DNA of 64,000 nt from Acanthamoeba lenticulata (taxonomy: Eukaryota; Discosea; Longamoebia; Acanthamoebidae): NCBI GenBank assembly GCA_002179805.1, contig NAVB01000875.1:23263-87262 (forward strand), read 5' to 3'. Shown here in pieces: positions 23,187 through 33,994 of this stretch. The notes under the pieces are model-generated. The model searched no databases, was not told the DNA's origin, and saw only the letters and a list, made by a program, of their open reading frames with translations. The position numbers and the translations under genes were made by a program. Position 1 is the stretch's first letter; the number at the start of each line of letters is the position of its first letter.

Positions 23187-24253
23187 TCACCACTCAAACT
23201 CGCCATTGGCCCGGTTGAACAGGTAATCTCGCCCGTTGAGGTGCATCACGCCGGCCTTGAGGTTGCACTTCCTCTTGTTCTTGATGCGCGTCACCTTCTC
23301 GAATTGGCACAGCACGATGTTGTCCGTGTCGGGCTCACCGCCTTCTTCGTCGTCCAGGTCCGAGCCAAGGTCCTCATCCTCCCCCGTTTCCTTCTTCACC
23401 CCGACGCCGTCGTCATCATCGTCGTCGTCATCGTCCTCACCGTCGAGCTGTGGGATGTTGCCCCCAGGGTGGTGGTGCGGGGCCGCCGCAGCGGGACGTG
23501 GCCGCGCCTGGTGGTGCGGGGCCGGCGCGTGCCTCGCGTACGGCGCTAGTGGCGAGTTCCAGTCCGGTGGAGGCTGCCAACGCACAAGAGATCAAGCACA
23601 CCGTGCCTTGTGAGCCACAATTTTCGAGAACCAAGGGGCTGGACTGTCGCCTGTACCATGTAGGGCTGAGGCCGGCCGTACTGCGGGGGCTCGGCCGAGG
23701 GCTCCTGAGGCTGTGGGTGGGCTGCGGCGGGGGTGTAGGTGCGCGCCAGCTGGTTGAAGGCCGGGTTCGTGAAAAGGGAGTTCTCAGGCGCGACGCCGAG
23801 GCCCGCCGCTGCGGCGTCGGAGCCGTAGTGACCGTGCTGTGGCTGTTGGAAGTATGGCAGCTGATACATGTCGGCCACCGATTCGACGGTCGTTGCCGAG
23901 ACGCCCGCCGACCCGAGCGCTGCCGTGTCGGACTGCGCCAGCTTGGCTTCCCATATCTGCCCAAAGAACGAAAAGAAAATGAAAGATGAGAAGAATGCAA
24001 ACGAAAAGTACAAAATCACAGCCACGATGACCATGAGAACATTTTTACAGCGAATTGAAGCAAGTTAAAGATTGATTATCACCACTCCATGTGCAGCGCT
24101 TTTTAATCAGCTCTCATTGCATCCCTCCTGCGTACGCACCTGCTGCAGCTCGGCCAGAACAGTCTCGGGAATGCCCTCACTGAGAAACTCGTGCTTGATG
24201 TTTTTAATTACATCCTCGATCACGTGTTTGTAGACGGCGCTCGTGGATGTCAT
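23187..24253 (-). CDS. GTF2A1: Transcription initiation factor IIA large (alpha/beta) subunit
   Basis: TFIIA-alpha/beta (TOA1), which stabilises TBP on the TATA element. The N-terminal helical bundle reads VYKHVIEDVIKNIKHEFLS then VLAELQQIWEAKLAQS across an intron. The middle is a low-complexity Gln/Pro/Ala/His linker. An acidic run (DGEDDDDDDDDDG and on to DLGSDLDDEEGGEPD) precedes the C-terminal beta-barrel, NIVLCQFEKVTRIKNKRKC, LKAGVMHLNGRDYLFNRA and NGEFEW. The final Trp is the conserved end of the family. The start at 24253 gives MTSTSAVYKHV; an AG directly before the ATG suggests a 5' UTR intron, so the longer in-frame start at 24355 is less likely. Confidence 0.93.
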
Positions 24254-24989
24254 CTGCGTAGTCGTGTTGCTCCCCGACAGGAGGCCACAAGAAAAAAGGC
24301 TTTCTCTCCACGAGACGCAGTCCCAACGAAACTGAGCGTAAATAAAAATCGACATTGTTTTTTTTTAATGGTCGCCCTTGGGCATGCCTGGCATTCCTTT
24401 GCGGCGCAGCATCCCACTTGATGGTTTGGAAGTGGCCATCAGGGACTCTGTACCTGTGCTGTCTCCCTCCACACGGCGATGTCGCAGTCGCTGAGCAGCA
24501 CGGGTGGACACTTGACGCGGCCTCAGGCTCCATTGCTCCCCGCCCATTGTGCCCGAGACGAGGCAGGGCGCGGTGTGAGGAAAGAAAACGCCTTTCGAGA
24601 GAAGGCCTCTTGTGTTGGGTTGGTGGTTTTTGTCGTGTTGTGCAGCAGATGGTGACGTCTGCCCGGGCCCTCGCGCCGCGAGCTGACGCTACTACAAAAC
24701 TGTGGGTTTTACCTTTCCTCTTGCCTCCTCTTCTTCCTCCGCCTTGCGTGTGTCCGCCTTGACGTCGTCCCCGCGTGTGCAGCCTCTTCCTCCCGTTCGT
24801 GCGCTCTCCACTCCTCTCTCTCTCTCTCTCTTTTTGTTTGTTGTTGTCCTCGTGTCTCTCCTCAACGCACATCTTCCTCGTCCTCTCGAATGCCAACCGT
24901 CCGATCCTCATCTGAAGACCAGGGGCCCTGATCAGCCCTGTTTTGCTCGCTGTTCCTCACCGGTGTTGTGATCGGCCGCGTCCTCCTCC
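24254..24989. other. Intergenic region with repeat copy 2 and a possible small minus-strand ORF
   Basis: Upstream region of TFIIA. It contains the 60-bp repeat copy 2 (24581-24640), a CT run at about 24811-24833 and an open 60-codon minus-strand frame at 24365-24547 that starts MGGEQWSLRPRQVSTR and ends MLRRKGMPGMPKGDH. A second frame in the same place reads CPPVLLSDCDIAVWRETAQ just before a GTACAG donor-like site. Neither is supported by a recognised domain. Confidence 0.4.
24581..24640 (-). repeat. Dispersed 60-bp near-identical repeat, copy 2
   Basis: Matches 22532-22592 at all positions except one missing G. It lies about 330 bp upstream of the TFIIA start codon and about 225 bp upstream of the alternative ATG at 24355, in the same relative orientation as copy 1 has to the M28 peptidase gene. 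Confidence 0.85.
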
Positions 24990-27708
24990 TCAGCGAGGCA
25001 GCCGCCCGCTGGCCATGGTCTCCATTTCGTACTCGCCCTCGTTGTCCTTGACCGTCGCCGCCTCTTGAACGATCGGGTCGTGGTGCTGTTGGGGTTGTTG
25101 CTGTTGCTGCTGAAGCTGCAGCTGTTGCTCTTGTGGCGAGGCGAGTGGGTTGTGCTGGTCGTCAGAGGCGAGGTGCATGCTGCATTCGCTCTCGTCCTCG
25201 TCGCCGTCGGCGTCCACTTGGAGCTCGTCGGGCTGGTCCTCCTGCTCCTCGCCTTCGTCGCCGGGCTTGCTGGTACCGGTCGCCTTTCGTCGCTTGAGGC
25301 CGTCGACGTCGAGCAGATCGTCCTCGAGCTCGTCGTCATCGTCTTCCGACGACGAGTTACCGTCACGCTCGGCGCTGCCGCACTCGGAGAGCTCGGAGCC
25401 GTCGCCCTGCGGCTTGAAGATCCGCAGCATCTCGAGCGTCTGGAGGGCGTCGATGGGGATGTCCTCCTCGTCACAATCTGACGTCTTGCGGTGGCGCATG
25501 ACCGGCGACAGGCGGTCGTAGGAAGTGATGCGGATCTTGACCGGACGCAGACACTCCTCGCGCTCCTTGTGCAGGCGCGTGAGCTTGTCCCGGTCCTCTT
25601 CCGACATCCCATCCCCGTCGGCCTTGTGCAGGTTGAGCATGTTGATGATCTTGTCAATCTTGCGCAAGTAGCGATACGGCCACTTGCGGCGCGTGCATTC
25701 CTTGAAGCGCTTGCAGAGCATGGACTCAGAGATGCCCAACTTCTTGGCGGCCTCCTTCTGCGGCAGCGTGAGGAGGTCCGTGATGTCGATGTAGTTGCCC
25801 TCGGCCGAGGCGGCCGAGGCCGAGTCCTTGGCGCTCGCGTCGTCGGCACCGCCGTCCGCCGCGCCGCCGGCCCCGCCATCGTTACTCCGCTTCAGCTTCT
25901 TGTCCTTGCCGTTGGGGCTCTTCTTCTGGGCGCAGCCGCCAGCCGCGGCTCCGTTGGGCGAGCCCATGTCGGGTCCCGCCTCGCCTTCTCGGCCATTGAA
26001 GGCGCCGGCGCCCTCCTCCTCACCAGGTTCGCGCTTCCGCTTGGCTGGGCGGGACTGGACGTGGAAGGGCGTGGACTTGGCGTTGGTGATGGTGCGCTTG
26101 AGGCCCTGAGCTGAGTACTCCTCGAGAACGAACTCGAGGCAGAAGGACTGGTGTCGATGCTTGGAGGAGACCTCCATGATCTTGAGCTTGTTGAAGATGG
26201 CGCGCCCGAGCTTGTCGACGGTCACCTGACGGATGCCCTGCAAAATCTCCTGCTTGCCGTGGATCGTGGTGGTTACCTCCTTGCCCGAGGCGTGGTAGAG
26301 CAGCTTGACGCTCACGATCAGCGTCCCGGTCTCGCTCTTGGGCAGCTGGTTGAGCGCCACAGTGATGACCGGTCCGGGCATGAGGTATCGGTTGGCCACG
26401 GCGATCTCGGCCGGTTGCGACGTGATGGACATCAGTCGCTCGGTCGGCGGCAGCGGCGGCGGGAGTGCCACCATCGGCTTGGGCGCTTGTTCCTTTATCA
26501 CCGGCCTGCACGAAGAGCACAAGTGTTGGAAATTAGTAAGGTTGTGATTATTACATTTCTTGTTATTACTGCCTGTTGTTGCAAACAGGTCAGGAATGAG
26601 ACAACGTACTCGGCGTTGTCCACCAGAGAGGGCATCAAGGCAGACAGCACTGTTGTCGGGGAGGCACGCAGACAAGCAGTGGCAAGCCGTGAGTGATGGA
26701 CATGTGACGTGACTGAGGCGAGGGAGAAGCTCGGAGAGGTTTCATGAAGTAGATGAAAGAAGTGAGAAGGGGCTTTTATCGCGTACCGATCTTCTTGCTT
26801 TCAAGGATGGTCCTGAGCTCTTGGGCTACTCGCTTGGATTGCTGCTCGCTGGTGAGCAGCGGAAGTTCGTTAATGAGGTCCTGATTGTGCGGATTGGCCG
26901 ACAGTTGAGGACTGAGGGTCGCCGGATGATGGCCGGTTTTGAACTGGAGCTTGAGCTGGTCGAGCAATTGGGTCTCGCGAGCCAGCAAATGTTCGAATTC
27001 GGCCAATTCCTTGGGCAAACCAGAAGGCATGGCCGGCATTTCCGGCTCATTCGTCTCGATGTAGGCACGCTGAGAGCCGGCCTGCTGTATCCGCTTGGAA
27101 ATGATCAGTGGTTCTCCGTCATTCGAAGCCCCAGAAGCGAAAGGGCCCTGCTGGAAGTGTGTAGCAGAAAATGGGAGACTGCCCGAAGTTCGCTTGGGCA
27201 CGATGTTGACTTTCATCACTGGCGACGCTGGGGAAGCGGCCAAATGGTGAGTCGGCGTCGAAGAAGAGGCCTGTTGACCCATCACCGGTGAAGGCGGTTG
27301 TTGAACATGACCAGAACGCGGGTGCAAAGCAGATGAAAGCGACTGCGCTGGCAGTGTCGGCTGAGTGGGAGGCAGTGTCGATACTGGTAGGGACTGAAGA
27401 ACAGGGTTCGGATTAGAAGGTAATTTTTGGGTCACCGCCTGATCGCGCGGGGCCCATAGTGACACACCTCCTCCTCCTGAACCCAGTGCCGCTGAGATAG
27501 TTGCGGGAGACCGAGGGGAAGCAGAGGGAGCGAGTGAAGCAGTTGGGGCCGGACTGCCATTCGCGCTGGTTGCGCCAGTCGCATTTAAAGCCGACGTGGC
27601 TGAGGGCGAAGTGGAAATGGCGGGAGAGGGATTGGGGGCGTAGAAAGAGTTGAGCAGAGCAGGGAATCCGCGCGCACCCAGAGGCGGCGATTGGATTGTC
27701 GTCGTCAT
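24990..27708 (-). CDS. RWP-RK transcription factor with N-terminal Ig-fold-like domain
   Basis: The N-terminal third (MTTTIQSPPLGARGFPALL onward) is Ser/Pro/Ala/Gln-rich, then becomes helical and charged (LPKELAEFEHLLARETQLL; LTSEQQSKRVAQEL). Two introns join it to a compact domain: PGPVITVALNQLPKSETG, LIVSVKLLYHASGKEV, LGRAIFNKLKIMEVSSKHRH and FCLEFVLEEYSAQG, ending STPFHVQSRPAKRKRE. This looks like a beta-rich Rel/STAT/CudA-type DNA-binding fold closed by a basic nuclear localisation sequence; that assignment is tentative. The RWP-RK domain follows: LLTLPQKEAAKKLGISESML, then CKRFKECTRRKWPYRYLRKI, with RKWPYRYLRK as the signature. The C terminus is acidic and then Gln-rich. RWP-RK proteins are best known from plants and amoebozoans. 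Confidence 0.88.
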
Positions 27709-28243
27709 CGATTGAATTCTCGAAATCGATAGAAAAGATGCAGGAACAGAGAGAGGAAGCTGCTCCAAGAAAGGAGACGAGAACGAAGAGAAGGAAGGAG
27801 AGGGGAGAGGAATCGAAGAAGAGATTCAACGACGCCGACCGACGAAGGGAAGGGGAGGAAGGCCAAGAAGACCCAGCTGCTCAAGCAGGCCCCATTTTGC
27901 GTCGCCAGAATTTCCGCTCACCAATTTGCGCAACCTCGCCCTCCAATTGGCTTTCAATTCCAGCTGCCTTCCCGCCGTCAAATTTCCATCAGCCCTCCGC
28001 TTCTCTGCGTTCTGTTTTCCCTCCTCCAAGAAGAAGGGGTGGGGGTGGGGGGTGGAGGAAGCGTCGTCGGCTGAACGCAAATCTCGCTCTCTTGATGATC
28101 AAAACTGAAATCAAATGTATGGGGGTTATCTACATCTCTCGCAGCGCGCTGAGCAACGTGCTCGACAAGGGGAAGAGGGGCTTGCGGGTGCGAGGCATTG
28201 GGCGGAAAAAAAAACATCTCCAGAACAGGCGCCTAGCCGGAGA
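27709..28243. other. Intergenic region
   Basis: Promoter and 5' UTR of the RWP-RK gene and 3' flank of the ceramidase gene. It is purine-rich near 27730-27870. The long plus-strand frame crossing it is Lys/Arg-biased without a domain and is regarded as noise. Confidence 0.5.
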
Positions 28244-29462
28244 TCAGGCCGTTCGGATCTTGTCGCGTGGCCGGACGTAGGGAAGGATGGGGAGCGAGCC
28301 CTTGGTCGAGTAGCAGGGGTTTCGGCCCAGAGTTTCCGCGCGGAGGAAGGAGAAGAAGAGGAACGCGCAGTAGCAATGGATCGCCATGAAGATGTGCCAG
28401 TAGCCGTGGAGCGAACCCACGTAGAGGTAGATCGGGTTGAGCGAAATGGCCGCCGAAGACTTAATCGTGGAGCACAGCCAGTTGTCAAGGAGCCAGCATG
28501 ACGCGGCTGTTGAGAAATGGAAGTGGTTTTGTGAGTAGAGAAAGTTACATGGTGCTGGCAGCAGAAGGCGGTGCAAGTACCAATGGCGAAAGTCCCGGCA
28601 AAGCCCACGAAGAAGAGGAGCTTCGTAGTGCGGCTCTTAGTGCTGCGGATCATGGGCATAACCAGGTAGGCGCAGCAGCCCTCAAGCGTGATAAAGGTGA
28701 CCTCAAAGGCCAGCGGGTAGTGCCGGTGCGACCACGGCGCCAGGACGGTCCTGCACGAGGGCGCCAGTTGGTTATCAGTGAGCTGAGGGATCACTCAAGA
28801 AAGCATGCGTTCCGTCGAAAAGTACCACAGAGTGCCAAAGGCGGTCATCGCGTAAGGGAGCCAGGGGTACTGGATGTGGGGCTTGCTCTCGATGAGGGAG
28901 TAGAGGGTGACGAGGACCGCCCAGAGCATGGGCAGTTCGTCACCGAGCTGACAGGAGAAGAGCAGCGTTCCATGGAACAGAGCTGTACCCGAGCATGAGA
29001 CGCCACTGTGAGCCGCCAGCAGCCAAAAGGCGCCAAGGCGCCACTTGCAAGCGAGTCGTGTGGCGGAGGTGCGTACCGGAACCGAGACCCACCATAAGGG
29101 TGGTTACGCAGCCAAGGATCATGCGAGTTTCGAATCGATGGCGCACGGCGTGGTAGAGGCTGAACAGAGGAAGCAAGATGAGACCCAAGTTGGAGATGGT
29201 GTTCCAGAACTCAGCGATGTACGGCGACACCCTGTGGAGGATAATGGTCCGTTGACGGGTGAGCACATGGGCACAAAATAACTCAAAAAAAGGAGGGAGG
29301 ACGCACACATAGTTCGGCTCACACCAATCGATGCTGCACAAATTAAGGCGAGTTAGATGTGAACGTTTGTGCAAAAAACTGCTGTAGGAAGTGCTGCCAG
29401 TACCTGGCAGTCACTGGGCCCCAGTAGCCGGGTTGGTCAAAGATGACAGGAGTGGAGGTCAT
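28244..29462 (-). CDS. Alkaline ceramidase (ACER/YPC1 family)
   Basis: Seven-TM zinc hydrolase that splits ceramide into sphingosine and fatty acid in the ER/Golgi. The start at 29462 reads MTSTPVIFDQPGYWGPVTA, followed by SIDWCEPNYVVSPYIAEFWN and TISNLGLILLPLFSLY, the family's N-terminal block including the calcium-binding D.CE..Y region. FHGTLLFSCQLGDELPMLW carries the conserved His and Asp of the zinc site. Further membrane segments follow (WLPYAMTAFGTLWYF; FEVTFITLEGCCAYLVM; LLFFVGFAGTFAIGT; CWLLDNWLC). The C-terminal histidine block is LNPIYLYVGSLHGYWHIFMA. The end RPRDKIRTA is a short basic tail. About seven introns are present. Confidence 0.93.
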
Positions 29463-29955
29463 GATGATGCAGGTGATGTTTTTCAATTGCAAAGTCCAAC
29501 AAACTGGCTCGTTACTGGCGTAGTGCGAGATGCAACAATAGATGGTGTTGTATAGGAGGCGTTTCGTTAGGTGCTGCTCGCCCTTCGTGAGTATGAGGCG
29601 CAGAGGTTAACGAAACAAAGGGCAGGAAGCTGGTAAATAAGACTGGAATCCAAGAGTGTAACCCTCAGGACAAACGAAGAAAGCCGAGCCGGAACGGCTT
29701 CGGACAGGCCAAGCTCCGCCTCAACCACAACCCGTTTTTGGGACTTCGCGAAACAGGCCCCAGATGTGTTTTGAAAGGATTTGGTAAAGTTTGTTTGCTT
29801 CTCACAATTTTACGAACGCTAGAAATTTTGTTTGCCCGGCAATTTCCGGGTTTGCTGAAGCAAGGATGGTTTTCTCCTTCCGTCCGCCTTGAATCGCTCT
29901 TTCTCTTTTTCCCTCTCTCCCCTCGTTCGTTGTCAGCTTTCTCAGGCGGACCAAC
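29463..29955. other. Divergent intergenic region (ceramidase/RPS6)
   Basis: Contains both promoters. No ORF or RNA gene is supported. The stretch next to RPS6 is pyrimidine-rich (listed separately). Confidence 0.5.
29896..29945 (+). promoter_or_regulatory. Pyrimidine-rich leader upstream of RPS6 (TOP-like)
   Basis: Nearly continuous C/T sequence ends a few bases before the RPS6 start codon. Ribosomal protein genes commonly have polypyrimidine starts that couple translation to growth signals. Whether the transcription start lies inside this tract is not visible, so the role is inferred from position and composition. Confidence 0.4.
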
Positions 29956-31156
29956 ATGAAGGTAAGGAAGCTCTTCTTTATGTTGGGGAGGTCAACTAGT
30001 GTGTGCAAGGGTGAAGTGGTGGGGGAACTGTACCCAAATCAGCACTGATTAATCTCTCGTTTTTCTCCGCACACAGCTCAACATCGCCAACCCTGCCACG
30101 GGTCAACAGAAGCTCATCGATATTGAAGATGAGAGGAAGGTCCGCGCCTTCTACGACAAGCGCATCTCGGACGAAGTCTCGGCCGAGTCCCTCGGCGACG
30201 AGTGGAAGGGTTACGTCGTCAGGATTACTGGCGGTAACGACGAGCAGGGTTTCCCCATGATGCAGGGTGTCCTCAGCTCTGGCCGAGTCCGCCTTCTCCT
30301 CGATGACCGTACGTCCGCCTCACCAGATTTATTTTCCTGGTCCGAGGCTAATTTCTGTGGATAATCAGGTCACCCTTGCTACCGACCCCGCCGCGCTGGT
30401 GAGCGCAGGAGGAAGTCCGTTCGCGGCTGCATCGTCGCTGGCGATCTGTCGGTGCTCAACCTTGTGATCGTCAAGCAGGGTGAGGCTGACGTTCCCGGCC
30501 TTACCGATCAGAGCCTGGCCCAGCGCCTCGGTCCCAAGAGGGCCTCGAAGATCAGGAAGCTCTTCAACCTCGAGAAGGAGGATGATGTCCGCAAGTACGT
30601 CGTCCGCCGCGAGATCAAGAAGGAGGGCAAGAAGGACCGCTCGAAGGCCCCCAAGATCCAGAGGCTCGTCACCCCCGTCGTCCTCCAGCGCAAGAGGAGG
30701 AGGGCCGCCCTCAAGGCCAAGTGGGCCAAGAAGTCCAAGGAGGAGGCTGCCGGCTACGCCAAGCTTCTCGCCCAGAAGAGGAAGGAGGCTAAGGCCAAGC
30801 GTCACGCTGCCCACTCCTCGCGCCGTGCGTCGTCGCTCCGCAAGGAGGGTTCGACTCCCGCCGACGCCCCTGAGACCAAGCCTGTCGCTTCCGCCGTGAA
30901 GAAGGGCACCACGCAGGTGGACAAGTCCGCCAGGACCACCAAGCCCGCTGCTGCCCCCGCCAAGGCCCTCAAGGCTGCCCCCAAGGCTGACAAGAAGGCC
31001 GCCCCCGCCAAGGCCGCTGCCCCCGCCAAGACCGCCGAGAAGAAGGCTGCCCCTGCCAAGGCCGCTGCTGCCCCCGCCAAGGCCGCCACCCCGAAGAAGG
31101 GAGCTGCCGCCAAGAAGCCCGCCGCCGCCAAGAAGGGAGGCGACAAGAAGCAGTAA
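29956..31156 (+). CDS. RPS6: 40S ribosomal protein S6 (eS6) with long C-terminal extension
   Basis: Small-subunit ribosomal protein. Exon 1 is only ATGAAG. Exon 2 (30077-30308) and exon 3 (30369-31156) complete a 341-residue protein. Conserved blocks are [94 protein letters not shown] and [20 protein letters not shown]. The regulatory tail that is phosphorylated by S6 kinase in other eukaryotes is represented by [11 protein letters not shown]. The protein then continues for about 95 residues of Ala/Lys/Pro repeats ([20 protein letters not shown] style), unlike the usual roughly 240-250-residue length. Base composition remains typical of the locus. Confidence 0.97.
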
Positions 31157-31360
31157 ATCAAAAAACTAAAAATCTTCCTTGTTATACACACTTCTGCCTC
31201 TGTCCCCTTCATGTCCTGTCCGTCTGAGAAATAAACCCCTCGTCCCGCCGAACAACAGAGCCCTCCTGCTCCCCTCAAGTTGTGTAGCGATCGATCTTCG
31301 ATCCTTTCCCTGCTTCGTAAATTGTTGTTTTCTTTTTCGGTTTCTTTTCTGGTAAGCAAG

Positions 31361-33924
31361 ATGCAAGGCAGCCGGGCTGGTGCGCCTGCAAACACGGGGC
31401 GCCTCCGTGCAGTGCTGTTGATGGCAACGGCAGTCAAGCTCCTGCTCTTCCCGTCCTAGTGCTGCTTCCTCCTTCTTGATCGATTCCTGCTCTCAAATCT
31501 CAGCAGTTGGTCTGACTATCGCTGGCTCGCGCACAGCCGAAGCACAGACTTCGAAGTGCACCGCAACTGGCTTGCCATCACCCACACTCTGCCTCTGTCC
31601 AACTGGTACTATGAGGTGCGGTCGACTTTGCTGCTCTCCATCACCCCTTGTCCCACCGGGGAACGAGGAACCAGCGCGTCTGACACGGCGTGTGCAGTCG
31701 ACCTCAGAGTGGACGCTGGACTACCCACCCCTGTTTGCATGGTTTGAATGGTTGCTTGCTCACGCGGCCGTCTGGTTCGACCCGGCCATGGTCGAGTTGC
31801 ACAACCTCAACTACGCCTCGCCCGCCACCGTCCTCTTCCAGCGCCTCACCGTCGTCCTCTCCGATCTCGTCCTCTTCTGGGGTGTCCTCCGGTTCGATTC
31901 TCTTCTCGTGGTTGCACCCCCAATGGCTCATCTTCTCGTTTGGCTTGACATTCTTCATGCGCAGACTGTGCCGAACGCTGTTTCCGCTGGACGAGACCAA
32001 GCAAGTCGTGTGCGGCGCCCTCCTGGTCTTCAACCCGGGCCTCCTCCTCGTCGACCGTACGGCCGTCCCTCTTCTGCTTTTCTCTTCTTGTCTCTCTCTC
32101 CCTTCTATCTCCAACTCGCCGGCGCGCAGACGTGCACTTTCAGTACAACGGGCTGCTCATGGGCATCCTGCTCCTCTCCATCGACGCCATCCTCCGTTCG
32201 CGCGTACGTGCTGAGCTCTCGGCCCTTCTCGCCTGGCCTGGCCCGCGGACCCGCCAACAACTTCTGTGTATGAGCAGGTGTTGGTCGGGGCGGCCCTGTT
32301 CATGGTGGTGGTCAACATGAAGCACATCTTCGTGTACATGGCGCCGGCCTACTTTGTCTACATCCTCAAGAACCACTGCTTCTACGTCCCCGCCGAGGCG
32401 GCCTCGCCGTCGCCCGCCGGCACGCCCGAGGTCCCGCCACGACAGCAGCGTCGACCGCAGCGGCCAGTGGCGAGCGGCAGCGACACGGAGAGCAGTGACG
32501 GCGGTGGCACCGACAGCGACTGGGACGACGATGACGGCCACCACCACAGGGCGGCTCGAGACGACTTTGCGCCTCGCTTCAGCGTCGTCCGCTTCGTGCA
32601 GGTGGGCCTTGTGGTCATCGCCGTCGCCGTCGCCTCCCTCGGGCCATTCGTCTATCTTTCCCAGGTCCTCGCTTCCCTCTTGATCGTCGCGCGTGTGTCG
32701 TCTCGTGTCGGGTCGTGCGGTGGACTCACGAGCGCGAGGACAGATCCGACAAGTGCTGTCGCGGCTGTTCCCGTTTGGGCGCGGCCTGTGCAACGCCTAC
32801 TGGGCGCCCAACTTCTGGGCCCTCTACAACGTGGCCGACAAGATCGTCGCTCATGTGCTGCGTCGGTTCGGGCTGGCGACCAGCGCGAGCGTGGGCGTGA
32901 TGACCGGCGGCCTCGTGGGCGAGTTCGAGCACGCCGTGCTGCCGGCCATCAAACCCCTCCACACTTTTGTGCTCACTCTGGCCGCCACCACCGTACGGCG
33001 ACCTTTACTTCTCCTCTGTACATACGTATATATATATGACCAACACACCTGCGAACACAGCCGCTGCTGTGGAAGCTGTTGGACGGTGGGCGTGGTGGGC
33101 GCGTGTTCATCGCTGCGCTAGTACAGTGCTCGCTCTGCTTCTTTATGTTTTCGTGGCACGTCCACGAGAAGGCGGTCCTCATGCCCCTTCTTCTCCTCAC
33201 GTACTCCCTCCCCTCGCCGCTCTTGACCCGTAAGCCTTTTTAATTTTTTTAATTTTTTTCACATACATAAACACAAAACGCGAGCGCAGGCTGCTGGCGG
33301 GGGTGGACATGAAGTATGCGCGCATCTTCTTCTTTGCGTCGACCGTGGCGCACTACTCGCTCTTTCCGCTCCTCTTCACACCGCGCGGTGCGACCTGGCC
33401 CTTCCCGTGCTCAGCGCGGCGACCCACGAGCGTGCTAATGCTCCAATGCATACGTAGAGTACGGGACCAAACTGTTGCTCGTGGGCACTTACACCCTGGC
33501 CGCATGGGTCCTGCTGCCGCTCATGCACGCCCCGCCGCGTTCCATGTCCGACAAGTACCGTCTCTCACTCACCTTTCCTTACACACCAAGCGCCTCACAT
33601 ACGCCGGGGCTCTCACCCGTTCCTCATGAACGCAGGCGCGGACGTGGCCACGGCGGCGCGGCGGCGGCCGTGATCGAGCCGCTGGTGGGTCGAGGCGAGG
33701 GCGCCTACCTGGCGGGGCTGGTTGTGGTCGAGCTCTACGGGTCGTGGCTGCACGCACGCGTATGGGGCCCCGAGCGCATGGCTTTCCTGCCATTGCTGCT
33801 CACTTCCCTCTACTGCGCGCTCGGGCTCCTTTACGTCTTCGTTTGGCTCTACCGAGACTTCCTCGCCACCCCTTCTCCCTCTTCGTGTCGGTCCTCCCCC
33901 GCGCCCCTCAAGCGCACGACTTGA
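31361..33924 (+). CDS. ALG8: ALG8, dolichyl-P-Glc:Glc1Man9GlcNAc2-PP-dolichol alpha-1,3-glucosyltransferase
   Basis: ER multi-pass glycosyltransferase (GT-C, ALG6/ALG8 family) that adds the second glucose to the N-glycan precursor. The start [13 protein letters not shown] is followed by a TM segment and then, across an intron, [47 protein letters not shown] and [20 protein letters not shown]; this catalytic loop region is nearly diagnostic. Later [20 protein letters not shown] and [15 protein letters not shown] match ALG8 rather than ALG6. The C terminus is [21 protein letters not shown] non-conserved insert rich in Pro, Ser, Asp and His (about 32391-32565) sits in a loop before [19 protein letters not shown]. 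Around nine introns are present, including a GTGCTG donor after TTCCCGTCCTA. Confidence 0.93.
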
Positions 33925-33994
33925 TCCCAAAAGAAGAATACGAGAAAGAAGGGGGCGAGCGATTTTATGCAGGTTTGGGGAGTGCTTCTTCTGC

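Noticed and set aside
27696..28280. 194-codon Lys/Arg-rich plus-strand ORF
   Set aside because: It covers the RWP-RK promoter, the intergenic purine tract and the antisense ceramidase end. No domain or ATG context supports it.
30365..30814. Leu/Gly-rich 149-codon minus-strand ORF
   Set aside because: Antisense shadow of the Lys/Arg-rich RPS6 coding exon.
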